From Marivita sp. (GTDB lineage: Bacteria > Pseudomonadota > Alphaproteobacteria > Rhodobacterales > Rhodobacteraceae), in the NCBI RefSeq assembly GCF_020055635.1, contig NZ_JAIPUT010000047.1, positions 1-32,136 on the forward strand: a stretch of 32,136 bases of DNA, written 5' to 3'. Below, piece after piece: positions 18,832 through 26,261 of this stretch. The stretch's first letter is position 1. Each line of letters opens with the position of its first letter. The position numbers and the translations under genes were made by a program. The notes beneath the pieces were generated by a model. That model did not search any database and had not been told where the DNA came from. It was given only the letters and a program-made list of their open reading frames with translations.

Positions 18832-18857
18832 CCGGAACGGTCTGGGTCACGTTCCGG
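18832..18857. other. Intergenic hairpin before the M20D amidohydrolase gene
   Basis: A perfect inverted repeat with arms CCGGAACG (18832-18839) and CGTTCCGG (18850-18857) and a ten-base loop lies in the 85-base gap between the FAD oxidoreductase gene and the M20D amidohydrolase gene. No T-run follows, so it is more likely an mRNA processing or stability stem than a full terminator. Confidence 0.5.
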
Positions 18858-18896
18858 GGCAGAGACTCCATTCCACTCAACACAAGGATGACCAAC

Positions 18897-20060
18897 ATGC
18901 CGGTCAAGAACCGTTTTGCCGAATTGCAGACCGAAATCACCGCGTGGCGACGCGATCTGCACGAAAACCCCGAGATCCTGTTCGAGACGCACCGCACCAG
19001 CGCTTTGGTGGCGGACCGTCTCAAGGAATTCGGCTGCGACGAGATCGTCACCGGGATCGGCCGCACCGGTGTTGTTGGCGTCATCAAGGGCAAGACCGAC
19101 ACATCGGGCAAGGTCATCGGGCTGCGCGCCGACATGGACGCGCTGCCGATCCACGAACAGACCGGGCTGGACTACAGGTCCAAGACCGATGGTGCGATGC
19201 ATGCCTGTGGCCATGACGGCCATACCGCGATGCTCTTGGGCGCGGCCAAGTACCTGAGCGAGACGCGCAATTTCGACGGCACCGTGGTGGTGATCTTCCA
19301 GCCCGCCGAAGAAGGCGGCGGCGGAGGCAAGGAAATGTGCGACGATGGCATGATGGACCGCTGGGGCATCCAGGAGGTCTACGGCATGCACAACTGGCCG
19401 GGCCGCCCGGTGGGAAGCTTCGCCATCCGTCCCGGCGCGTTCTTTGCCGCGACCGACCAGTTCGACATCACCTTCGAGGGCAAGGGCGGGCATGCCGCCA
19501 AGCCGCATGAGACCGTGGACACGACGGTGATGGCGGCGCAGGCTGTCCTGGCATTGCAGACCATCGCCAGCCGCAACGCCGATCCGACCGATCAGCTGGT
19601 GGTGTCGGTGACATCGTTCGAAACCTCGTCCAAGGCGTTCAACGTGATTCCGCAGCGGGTGCATCTGAAAGGCACGGTGCGGACCATGTCGACCGGGATG
19701 CGTGACCTTGCGGAAAGCCGGATCAAGAGCGTCTGTGCAGGGATTGCCGACACGTTCGGCGGCACGGCCGATGTGACCTACCACCGGGGCTATCCGGTCA
19801 TGGTCAACCACGAGGAACAGACCGAGTTTGCCGCCGAGGTGGCCAAGTCGGTCTCGGGTGCCTGCGAAGACGCGCCGCTGGTGATGGGTGGCGAGGATTT
19901 CGCCTTCATGCTCGAGGAACGTCCCGGCGCCTATATCCTTGTCGGCAATGGCGACACGGCGGCGGTGCATCACCCGGAATACAATTTCAACGACGATGCG
20001 ATCCCGGCAGGCTGTTCCTGGTGGGCCGAGATCGTGGAACGGCGGATGCCTGCGGCGTAA
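18897..20060 (+). CDS. M20D amidohydrolase (hippuricase / N-acyl-L-amino acid hydrolase type)
   Basis: Cytoplasmic metal-dependent amidase of 387 residues. M20D hallmarks are GLRADMDALPIHEQTG (75-90), HACGHDGHTAML (102-113, with the Cys and His metal ligands), FQPAEEGGGG with the catalytic Glu, and a lid domain starting FEGKGGHAAKPHETVD. Members cleave N-acyl or N-aroyl amino acids such as hippurate. The C-terminal VMGGEDFAFMLE supplies the last metal ligand region. I chose ATG 18897 because AAGGA lies eight bases before it; ATG 18888 abuts that site. It is the last gene of the importer operon and is followed by a strong terminator. Confidence 0.9.
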   Translation: MPVKNRFAELQTEITAWRRDLHENPEILFETHRTSALVADRLKEFGCDEIVTGIGRTGVVGVIKGKTDTSGKVIGLRADMDALPIHEQTGLDYRSKTDGAMHACGHDGHTAMLLGAAKYLSETRNFDGTVVVIFQPAEEGGGGGKEMCDDGMMDRWGIQEVYGMHNWPGRPVGSFAIRPGAFFAATDQFDITFEGKGGHAAKPHETVDTTVMAAQAVLALQTIASRNADPTDQLVVSVTSFETSSKAFNVIPQRVHLKGTVRTMSTGMRDLAESRIKSVCAGIADTFGGTADVTYHRGYPVMVNHEEQTEFAAEVAKSVSGACEDAPLVMGGEDFAFMLEERPGAYILVGNGDTAAVHHPEYNFNDDAIPAGCSWWAEIVERRMPAA

Positions 20061-20080
20061 GTCGTTCAGAACGTGATGTG

Positions 20081-20117
20081 AAACGGCGGGCTGCAATGGC
20101 CCGCCGTTTTGCTTTTT
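20081..20117 (+). terminator. Intrinsic terminator of the importer/amidohydrolase operon
   Basis: Perfect 11-base inverted repeat, AAACGGCGGGC (20081-20091) and GCCCGCCGTTT (20099-20109), with a seven-base loop, followed by TGC and five T residues. It begins 20 bases after the amidohydrolase stop. This is the clearest Rho-independent terminator in the window. Confidence 0.9.
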
Positions 20118-20228
20118 GTCCTGACTGGGCGCTGTGAGGCGGTTTTGCGACAGAGCCGGGTCCAAGCGCCCCATGAGAACTCTTCTGGCGTTGCGTAAGC
20201 CGAATGTCAGGTCAGCTGGACGAAGCCG

Positions 20229-20423
20229 CTATTCGCCGTCAGTATTGGAGCGGGAGGTTCTTCCCTGTGCCGTTCGTCTGATGAGAGAAATTGGCAAAAC
20301 AATAATTGCGATGATTGCTACGAGGATTGCCCCAAAGAAGTGATGTAACTTACTGCTCGCACGCCAAAATCCATGGGCTAACGTTGACGTGGCCAACAAT
20401 ATGCTCGCAATTAGGTTGCGCAT
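20229..20423 (-). CDS. Possible small membrane protein
   Basis: Open frame of 64 codons. The ATG at 20423 is preceded by GGGAGG with good spacing (four to five bases), which is the main reason to take it seriously. The product starts MRNLIASILLATSTLAHGFW, signal-like, and has a strongly hydrophobic stretch FFGAILVAIIAIIVLPISLI at about 29-48, then a basic and polar tail. A small single- or double-helix membrane protein is plausible. I recognise no family. Base composition differs from neighbouring genes, so it may be acquired, or the stretch may be non-coding. Confidence 0.4.
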   Translation of the reverse strand: MRNLIASILLATSTLAHGFWRASSKLHHFFGAILVAIIAIIVLPISLIRRTAQGRTSRSNTDGE

Positions 20424-20576
20424 GCAGCCTCCCCGAGTCTCACCTAATGTAGAGAGACAGTAGCAGAACCTATTTCCGGCACAAAGGGCTCATAATGACC
20501 ATTGCGCTTGGGCTCAAGGACCACCCAAATGGGATGCCAAGTGCAAAGTGCCAACCTCCCGCGCGGCGTTTTCGTT

Positions 20577-21653
20577 TCAGTCGTCGTAGCCGCGCTTGTG
20601 GCGGCTCTTGGCGACCGCCTCTTTCACCACGCGGCCAAAGGATTTCTGGCGTGCGCGGGCGGCGGCGATGGATTCCGAATTGTACTGGTCCTCGCGCCGC
20701 AGCTTTTGCCAGCGTTCGAACCGGGACGTGTCGAGTGTGCCGTCCGACAGGGCGGCCTTGACGGCGCAGCCGGGTTCGCTGGCATGAGCGCAGTTGGAAA
20801 ACCGGCACTGGGCTGCAAGGGTCTCGATATCGTCGAAGAGTTCTTCCAGCCCGTCGCTGCTTCCCGAAAGCTGCAATTCGCGCATGCCCGGTGTGTCGAT
20901 CAGCCAGCCGCCGGCCAGTGTTGGACGCAAGGCGCGGTGGGTGGTGGTGTGGCGGCCTTTGCCGTCATCTGCGCGAATGTCCTGCGTCGCCTCGGCCTCT
21001 CCGGTCAGGGCGTTGCGCAGGGTGGTCTTGCCGACACCGGACGAGCCAAGAAGGGCAAGGGTCTGCGCATTGCTGCACCACGGGTTGAGGCGTTGCACGT
21101 CCTCCGCGTCCTTGGCGTTGATCGTGATTGCAGTCACCAGCGGGGACAGGCGTTCGGCCTGCCGTCTGAAGGCATCTGGATCGTCGCAGAGATCGGCCTT
21201 GGTCAGGATCACCAGCGGCAGCGCGTTCGACGCCAGCGCCAGAGCGAGGTAGCGTTCCAGCCGCGCAACGTTGAAATCGGCGTTGCAACTGGTGACAAGG
21301 CCCACGGTGTCGACATTGGCCGCGATGCGCTGGTCGCTGACGGTGTGGCCCGCCGCGCGACGGTGCAGGTCCGTCACCGGGTCAAGCCGCCGGATCGCGC
21401 TGGTGCCGTCGGTCAGCACCCAGTCGCCCACCGCGTAGGCGCCGGCGCTCTCGACGGGGATCAGGCGCAGCTCGCCCGCCTCGGACAGGGCGACAAGCTG
21501 GCTGCGATGCACTTCGGAAATGCGGGCCGGGAGGAGGGAGGCGTCGTCATCGGTCAGTTGACGCGCGAAGTGATCCGACCATCCGAGGTCGGCAGGGGTG
21601 TGGTTGGTCAAGGGAGTGATCCTGTCGCTGAGATACCTGCCCCGGAGGGGCAT
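20577..21653 (-). CDS. rsgA: Ribosome small subunit-dependent GTPase A (RsgA/YjeQ)
   Basis: Circularly permuted GTPase that checks maturation of the 30S subunit. After an N-terminal OB-like region (ARISEVHRSQLVALSEAGEL), the G motifs appear in permuted order: TKAD (G4), LLGSSGVGKTTL (G1), HTTTHR (G2) and DTPGMRE (G3). The C-terminal zinc knuckle C-x4-C-x-H-x5-C is intact in CRFSNCAHASEPGC. The annotated start gives 358 residues but has a poor ribosome site. A TTG 42 bases further in (MTNHTPADLGW as the new N terminus) has AGGA eight bases upstream and may be the real start. No partner gene is nearby; it is flanked by a divergent glycosyltransferase-like gene. Confidence 0.92.
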   Translation of the reverse strand: MPLRGRYLSDRITPLTNHTPADLGWSDHFARQLTDDDASLLPARISEVHRSQLVALSEAGELRLIPVESAGAYAVGDWVLTDGTSAIRRLDPVTDLHRRAAGHTVSDQRIAANVDTVGLVTSCNADFNVARLERYLALALASNALPLVILTKADLCDDPDAFRRQAERLSPLVTAITINAKDAEDVQRLNPWCSNAQTLALLGSSGVGKTTLRNALTGEAEATQDIRADDGKGRHTTTHRALRPTLAGGWLIDTPGMRELQLSGSSDGLEELFDDIETLAAQCRFSNCAHASEPGCAVKAALSDGTLDTSRFERWQKLRREDQYNSESIAAARARQKSFGRVVKEAVAKSRHKRGYDD

Positions 21654-21687
21654 CTGTTCAGGCCGGTTCTTTGGCCGGGTGCGGCGA

Positions 21688-21726
21688 TCAGCCTGTCACC
21701 CGCAGGGCGTTCACAATCTCCATCAT
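21688..21726 (-). CDS. Possible 12-codon leader peptide upstream of rsgA
   Basis: On the minus strand AGGAGG is followed after two bases by ATGATG and a short frame reading MMEIVNALRVTG then TGA. The stop is about 34 bases before the rsgA start. The ribosome site is far better than that of rsgA itself, which is why it is listed. It may be a translated leader, a remnant of a lost gene, or chance. Confidence 0.2.
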   Translation of the reverse strand: MMEIVNALRVTG

Positions 21727-21829
21727 GTCCTCCTGCAACTCAGCTTCTGTTTCGCACCAGTATAAGGCGCGGCGCGCGGCGCGCCAAGCGGCATCTGGTC
21801 ATTTGACCGAACCGTTGCTAAGCGGACGC

Positions 21830-22636
21830 ATGACTTTGCCATCCCATGCCACTGTCGCCTGCATCAAGTGGGGCACGCTATTCGGTCCGGACTACGTGAA
21901 CCGGCTCTATTCCGGCGTGCGGCGCAACCTGTCCTGCCCGGTGCGGTTCATCTGCATGACCGAACATGCGGAGGGGCTGCACCCCGATATCGAAGTGCTG
22001 GATCTTCCGGTGGAGCCTTTTGCCGACCCGATGGCGGCTGCGCTGAAAGTCGCCAACCGCCAGGGCGCGATGCGCAAGGTGTCGCTGTTTCGCCCCGGAT
22101 TGATCCCCGATCTGGAGGGGCCGGTTCTTGGCTTCGATCTGGACGTGGTGATCACCGGATCGCTGGACGATCTTCTGACGCTGGCGCCGGGGCACGTGGT
22201 GATGCGCCACGACTGGACCGAGGCGCGCAAGGGGCGGCCCACCGGGCATGGATCGGTGTTTCGCTATGATCCGGCGCTGCACGGGTTTCTGTATGGGGAT
22301 CTGGCGGCAGATGCCTATGCGGAGGTCGAGACGGCGCGGGGATCAGAGCAGCGCTATACCTCGCACAAGGCGATGGACAACGCGGTTTTCACCTATATTC
22401 CGGGGAATTGGGTGGTGAGCTTCAAGTATGATTGCAACCCGTTTCCGGGCAATTACCTGTATCCCGCGCGCCTGCCCGAGGATGCGCGGGTGGTGTGTTT
22501 CCACGGTCGGCCCAAGATGCCAGAGGCGATCGACGGCTATCGCGGATCGTTGATCCGCTATGCCAAACCGACGGCGTGGTTGCAGGAGCACTGGGTGGAC
22601 CGGGCGAAGGCCGATCTGGGAGAGCGCTGGGGATAG
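21830..22636 (+). CDS. Glycosyltransferase-like protein of unknown function
   Basis: Protein of 268 residues. It begins MTLPSHATVACIKWGTLFGP, then DYVNRLYSGVRRNLSCPVRF and ICMTEHAEGL, which resembles the start of a nucleotide-sugar-dependent transferase. GFDLDVVITGSLDDLL contains a DLD triad like the DxD metal site of family 8-type enzymes. Later parts include VFRYDPALHGFLYG and the C-terminal VVCFHGRPKMPE. Sugar donor and acceptor are unknown, and no polysaccharide genes lie nearby. No membrane helix is seen. ATG 21830 fits the conserved start; the frame upstream to 21671 is not coding-like. Three bases after its stop begins the second double-hairpin repeat. Confidence 0.7.
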   Translation: MTLPSHATVACIKWGTLFGPDYVNRLYSGVRRNLSCPVRFICMTEHAEGLHPDIEVLDLPVEPFADPMAAALKVANRQGAMRKVSLFRPGLIPDLEGPVLGFDLDVVITGSLDDLLTLAPGHVVMRHDWTEARKGRPTGHGSVFRYDPALHGFLYGDLAADAYAEVETARGSEQRYTSHKAMDNAVFTYIPGNWVVSFKYDCNPFPGNYLYPARLPEDARVVCFHGRPKMPEAIDGYRGSLIRYAKPTAWLQEHWVDRAKADLGERWG

Positions 22637-22639
22637 GAG

Positions 22640-22699
22640 GAGGATGCGTCGACGCATCCTCGTGTTTCCGTTGACGGAAACACTGGGGCTTCGCCCCAG
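22640..22699. repeat. Tandem hairpin element, copy B, with a third hairpin
   Basis: Hairpin 1 has arms GAGGATGCGT / ACGCATCCTC around CG (22640-22661). Hairpin 2 has arms GTGTTTCCG / CGGAAACAC around TTGA (22662-22683). Both have exactly the arm and loop lengths of copy A at 4794. A third hairpin, CTGGGGC / GCCCCAG with loop TTC (22683-22699), follows. It leads into an A/T-richer tail (GATATTTGAAAACC) that resembles a repeat tail common between genes in this bacterial group. Stem differences from copy A are paired. It starts three bases after the glycosyltransferase-like stop. Confidence 0.85.
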
Positions 22700-22814
22700 A
22701 CCCCGGGATATTTGAAAACCAGAGAAGAATGGACGCCTGTGCGGCTCGAGTCTTGCGGGTGCTGGCGCGAACGGGGTAAGAGCGGGCGAGTGCATTCGAG
22801 GGAAGGGCAACACC

Positions 22815-24077
22815 ATGCGTCGAGTAGTTGTGACAGGCTTGGGATTGGTGACACCGCTGGCGGACGGGGTCGAGGCGAGTTGGTCGCGCCTGCTGGACGG
22901 GCAATCCGGCGCAGGTACGATCTCGAAATTCGATGCGAGCCATCTGGCCACGACCTATGCCTGCGAGGTGCCCTATGGCGATGGCACCGACGGGACGTTC
23001 AATCCTGATGCCTATCTCGACAAGAAAGAGCAGCGCAAGGTCGACGCGTTCATTCTGTTCGGCATGGCGGCGGCCTATCAGGCGGTTCGGGATGCCGATT
23101 GGATGCCCGAGGACGAAGACAGCCGGTTGCGCACGGGTGTGATGATCGGGTCGGGGATCGGTGGGCTCAATTCGATCGCCGAGACCGCCTTGCTGATCCG
23201 CGACAAGGGCCCCCGGCGGGTGTCGCCGTTCTTTATTCCGGGCGCGCTGATCAACCTGATCTCGGGCAACGTGTCGATCAAGTACGGCTTCAAGGGGCCG
23301 AACCATGCGGTTGTGACCGCCTGTTCCACCGGCGCGCATGCCATTGGCGATGCGGCGCGGCTGATCATGTTCGGCGATGCCGATGTCATGGTGGCAGGCG
23401 GAGCCGAGGCGGCGATCTCCGAGATCGGCATCGCGGGGTTCAACGCCTGCAAGGCGCTGTCCACCAAGCGCGGCGATGACCCCAAGGCGGCAAGCCGTCC
23501 GTATGACGCGGACCGCGACGGGTTCGTCATGGGCGAGGGCGCGGGTGTCGTTGTGCTTGAGGAATATGAGCACGCCAAGGCGCGCGGGGCGAAGATTTAT
23601 GCCGAGGTTTGCGGATATGGCCTGTCGGGGGATGCCTATCACATCACCGCGCCGTCCGAGGATGGCGAAGGCGGCGAGCGGTCGATGCGGGCGGCGTTGA
23701 AGCATGCGGGACTCGAACCCGCGGATATCGACTACATCAACGCGCATGGCACGTCGACCATGGCGGATGTGATCGAACTGGGCGCGGTCGAGCGGATGAT
23801 GGGTGACGCTGCGGGCAAGGTCACCATGTCCTCGACCAAGTCGGCCACCGGGCATTTGCTGGGGGCCGCAGGCGCGATCGAGGCGATCTTCTCGATCCTC
23901 GCGATCCGCGACCAGGTGGCGCCGCCGACGATCAACCTGGACACGCCTGCGGTGGAGACGGCGGTCGATCTTGCGCCGAAGGTAAAGAGGGAACGGCCCA
24001 TCACCTATGCGCTGTCCAATTCTTTCGGCTTTGGCGGGACCAATGCCAGCGTCGTCTTCGGAAAGGTGGATCGCTAG
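22815..24077 (+). CDS. fabF: Beta-ketoacyl-[acyl carrier protein] synthase II (FabF)
   Basis: Elongating condensing enzyme of type II fatty acid synthesis, extending acyl-ACP with malonyl-ACP, including palmitoleoyl to vaccenoyl. It has 420 residues, normal for the family, starting MRRVVVTGLGLVTPLADGVE. The Cys-His-His triad is complete: Cys170 in ACSTGAHAIG, His311 in NAHGTSTMADV and His347 in TGHLLGAAGA. The glycine-rich end SNSFGFGGTNASVVF is also present. Cytoplasmic. The usual acyl carrier protein gene is not directly upstream; the gap to the previous gene is only 178 bases. mltG follows after three bases, a common pairing. Confidence 0.96.
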   Translation: MRRVVVTGLGLVTPLADGVEASWSRLLDGQSGAGTISKFDASHLATTYACEVPYGDGTDGTFNPDAYLDKKEQRKVDAFILFGMAAAYQAVRDADWMPEDEDSRLRTGVMIGSGIGGLNSIAETALLIRDKGPRRVSPFFIPGALINLISGNVSIKYGFKGPNHAVVTACSTGAHAIGDAARLIMFGDADVMVAGGAEAAISEIGIAGFNACKALSTKRGDDPKAASRPYDADRDGFVMGEGAGVVVLEEYEHAKARGAKIYAEVCGYGLSGDAYHITAPSEDGEGGERSMRAALKHAGLEPADIDYINAHGTSTMADVIELGAVERMMGDAAGKVTMSSTKSATGHLLGAAGAIEAIFSILAIRDQVAPPTINLDTPAVETAVDLAPKVKRERPITYALSNSFGFGGTNASVVFGKVDR

Positions 24078-24080
24078 ATC

Positions 24081-25241
24081 ATGTGGCGGAACATTGCGTC
24101 CAATGCGCTGACCTTTCTGGTCGTGCTGTTTTTCCTGTTCGGGGGCGCCCTGATCTGGGCGCAGAACACCTATGTCTCGGAAGGGCCGTTGGAGCAGCCG
24201 ATCTGCGTTCAGGTCGAACGCGGCACGAATTTCCGGCGGGTGTCCGAGGCGCTGGCCGCGGATGGCGCCGTTTCGAGTGCCGCGCTGCTCAGGATCGGGG
24301 CGGATTACGCCGGCAAGACCGCCGAGTTGAAGGCGGGGTCGTTTCTTGTGCCCGAGGGCGCGTCGATGGACCAGATCGTCGATATCGTCACCCGCGGCGG
24401 GGCGAGCACCTGTGGCACCGAGGTTGTCTATCGGGTCAGCATCAACCGCGCCACGGTGCAGGTGCGCGAGTTGGACCCGGCGTCGGGGCGGTTCGTGGAA
24501 ATTGCAGAGTTCAATCCGGCGGAAGAGGCCGAGCCTGCCGAATATACCGAGGTGAAGGCCGAGGCCGATACGCGCTACCGGGTGGCCCTGGCCGAAGGCG
24601 TGACCAGCTGGCAGATCGTGCAGGAACTGGGACAGATCGACATTCTCGAGGGGGAGGTCGCGGAGATTCCCGCCGAAGGGTCGTTGGCGCCGGACAGCTA
24701 TGAGATCGCGCCGGGAGACAGCCGGACCGAGCTGCTGTCGCGCATGGCGTCGGCGCAGGAGCGTATTCTGGCCGAGGCCTGGGCGAACCGCCAGGACGGG
24801 TTGCCGCTGGACAGCCCGGAAGAGGCGCTCATCCTGGCGTCGATCATCGAGAAGGAAACCGGCACGCCGGACGAGCGCTTCCTGGTGTCGAGCGTGTTCA
24901 ACAACCGGCTTGAACAGGGCATGCGGCTTCAGACCGACCCGACGGTGATCTACGGCATCACGGAGGGCCAGGGCGTGCTGGGGCGCGGAATCCGGCAAAG
25001 CGAATTGCGGGCCGAGACCCCCTGGAACACCTATGTGATCGACGGGCTGCCGCCGACGCCGATCGCCAATCCGGGGCGGGCGAGCATCGAGGCGGCGCTG
25101 AATCCGGACGAGACGGGATACATCTTCTTTGTCGCCAAGACGCTTGATCCGTCGGACGGGCACAATTTCGCGGTCACATTGGCCGAGCATAACGAGAATG
25201 TCGCGGCGTACCGGGCGCTCGAGGCGCAGCGGGACAATTGA
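24081..25241 (+). CDS. mltG: Endolytic murein transglycosylase MltG
   Basis: Inner-membrane enzyme of 386 residues that cuts nascent glycan strands and is thought to end their elongation. A single membrane helix lies at about 8-28 (NALTFLVVLFFLFGGALIWA). A LysM-like region with VERGTNFRRVSEALAADGAV follows, then the YceG catalytic domain: LILASIIEKETG with the catalytic glutamate near 257, FNNRLEQGMRLQTDPTVIYG and NTYVIDGLPPTPIANPG. The middle part (about 120-180) is longer and more acidic than in E. coli MltG. It starts three bases after fabF and is surely co-transcribed with it. Confidence 0.94.
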   Translation: MWRNIASNALTFLVVLFFLFGGALIWAQNTYVSEGPLEQPICVQVERGTNFRRVSEALAADGAVSSAALLRIGADYAGKTAELKAGSFLVPEGASMDQIVDIVTRGGASTCGTEVVYRVSINRATVQVRELDPASGRFVEIAEFNPAEEAEPAEYTEVKAEADTRYRVALAEGVTSWQIVQELGQIDILEGEVAEIPAEGSLAPDSYEIAPGDSRTELLSRMASAQERILAEAWANRQDGLPLDSPEEALILASIIEKETGTPDERFLVSSVFNNRLEQGMRLQTDPTVIYGITEGQGVLGRGIRQSELRAETPWNTYVIDGLPPTPIANPGRASIEAALNPDETGYIFFVAKTLDPSDGHNFAVTLAEHNENVAAYRALEAQRDN

Positions 25242-25272
25242 GCCTGATCCGGACTGAGTGTGTGGCCCTGAC

Positions 25273-26016
25273 ATGGGTGTGACCGAGCTTCTGTTGATCG
25301 GGGCGGCGGTGTTCGTGATCGCGGGAACGGTCAAGGGGGTGGTCGGCATCGGCCTGCCCACTGCGGCAATCAGCATGTTGACCCTGTTCATCGACCCGCG
25401 CATGGCGATTGCCCTGGGTTTGGGGCCGGTGCTGGCGTCGAATGCCTGGCAAATCTGGACGATGGGCGATCTGCGTGGCTCGATCAGGCGTTACTGGGTG
25501 TTCGCGGTTTTTCTGGGGGCAAGCGTCTTTCTGACCGTGACCCTTTCAGCCGACATCTCAGAGCGCGTGATTTTCCTTGCGATCGGCATATCGATCGTCG
25601 CGTTCTCGGTGATTCATCTGAATTTCACCATGCCGCCCATGCCGGATCGTCATGACCGGGTGGCGCAGGTCGGGTTTGGCACCCTGTCCGGGATTCTGGG
25701 CGGGCTTTCGGGGGTCTGGATTGCTCCGATCATCATGTATCTGAGCGCGCGGAACCTGTCGAAAGACGCGTTCGTGCGGGCGTCCGGGATGCTGTTGTTC
25801 GTGGGCAGCGTGCCTTTGGTGGCCGCCTATGTGCAGCAGGGATTCCTGACGCAGGAGATTGCCGGTGTTTCGCTGGTGTTGGTGCTGCCGACGCTGATCG
25901 GTTTTGCGCTTGGCGCGCGGTTGCGTTCACGGATGTCGAACGAGAAGTTCCGCAAGGTGCTGCTCTACGTGTTCCTCATCCTGGGGCTGAACCTGCTGCG
26001 GCGGGGGCTTTTCTGA
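25273..26016 (+). CDS. TauE/SafE (TSUP) family membrane exporter
   Basis: Integral membrane protein of 247 residues with about seven to eight helices and two similar halves. The first helix MGVTELLLIGAAVFVIAGTV is followed by KGVVGIGLPTAAISML, the TSUP repeat motif; the second repeat shows FGTLSGILGGLSGVWIAPII. Characterised relatives export sulfite or sulfonates or move other organic anions; the substrate here is unknown. ATG 25273 lies 31 bases after the mltG stop; a GTG at 25258 would add five residues. It is the last gene before the GTA cluster and may share the fabF-mltG transcript. Confidence 0.85.
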   Translation: MGVTELLLIGAAVFVIAGTVKGVVGIGLPTAAISMLTLFIDPRMAIALGLGPVLASNAWQIWTMGDLRGSIRRYWVFAVFLGASVFLTVTLSADISERVIFLAIGISIVAFSVIHLNFTMPPMPDRHDRVAQVGFGTLSGILGGLSGVWIAPIIMYLSARNLSKDAFVRASGMLLFVGSVPLVAAYVQQGFLTQEIAGVSLVLVLPTLIGFALGARLRSRMSNEKFRKVLLYVFLILGLNLLRRGLF

Positions 26017-26261
26017 GCCTTGCGCGTGGTGGTTAACAGGACCTGAATCACTTCAATTTGTGTGTGACGCATGGATTTCGTGCCCTTGGGCGCGAGATCT
26101 TGCGCGGGTCTTAACCCGTCGCGCGCCGCGTTAGGCGGTTCTTTCCTGTCTTGCTGTCTTTTGGTCGGTGCCTGCTAGGCATCAACAGGTTGCGGTATGT
26201 TCCGTGGCCTGCCGGTGCGTCGATGGACGGAGATCCATTCAGCACAGGAGGCAGGGATCGC
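26017..26261 (+). promoter_or_regulatory. Leader/promoter region of the GTA gene cluster
   Basis: The 245 bases between the TauE gene and orfg1 should contain the GTA promoter. I see a small inverted repeat CGGGT / ACCCG (26105-26118), a GCCT/AGGC repeat near 26170, and TTAACC-type hexamers at 26031-26036 (minus) and 26111-26116 (plus). The hexamers resemble CtrA half-sites but are not paired at CtrA spacing. No convincing -35/-10 pair is visible, which fits a promoter needing a dedicated activator such as GafA in R. capsulatus; that is inference. Confidence 0.4.

Larger units (their letters stand above)
20061..20576. other. Gene-poor stretch of less GC-rich appearance between the importer operon and rsgA
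   Basis: This 516-base stretch holds the importer-operon terminator at its left end and one possible small membrane-protein gene on the minus strand (20229-20423). By eye, about 20270-20480 is less GC-rich than its surroundings. I see no RNA gene, no clear repeat and no mobile-element remnant in the rest. A weak minus-strand promoter candidate (TTGTGC at 20479-20484 and TACTGT at 20457-20462, spacing 16) lies upstream of the small gene. Confidence 0.5.

Noticed and set aside
22422-25403. Very long open frame on the minus strand (about 993 codons)
   Set aside because: It runs antisense across fabF and mltG; its composition is the usual GC-rich shadow rich in Arg, His and Pro, with no recognisable domain.
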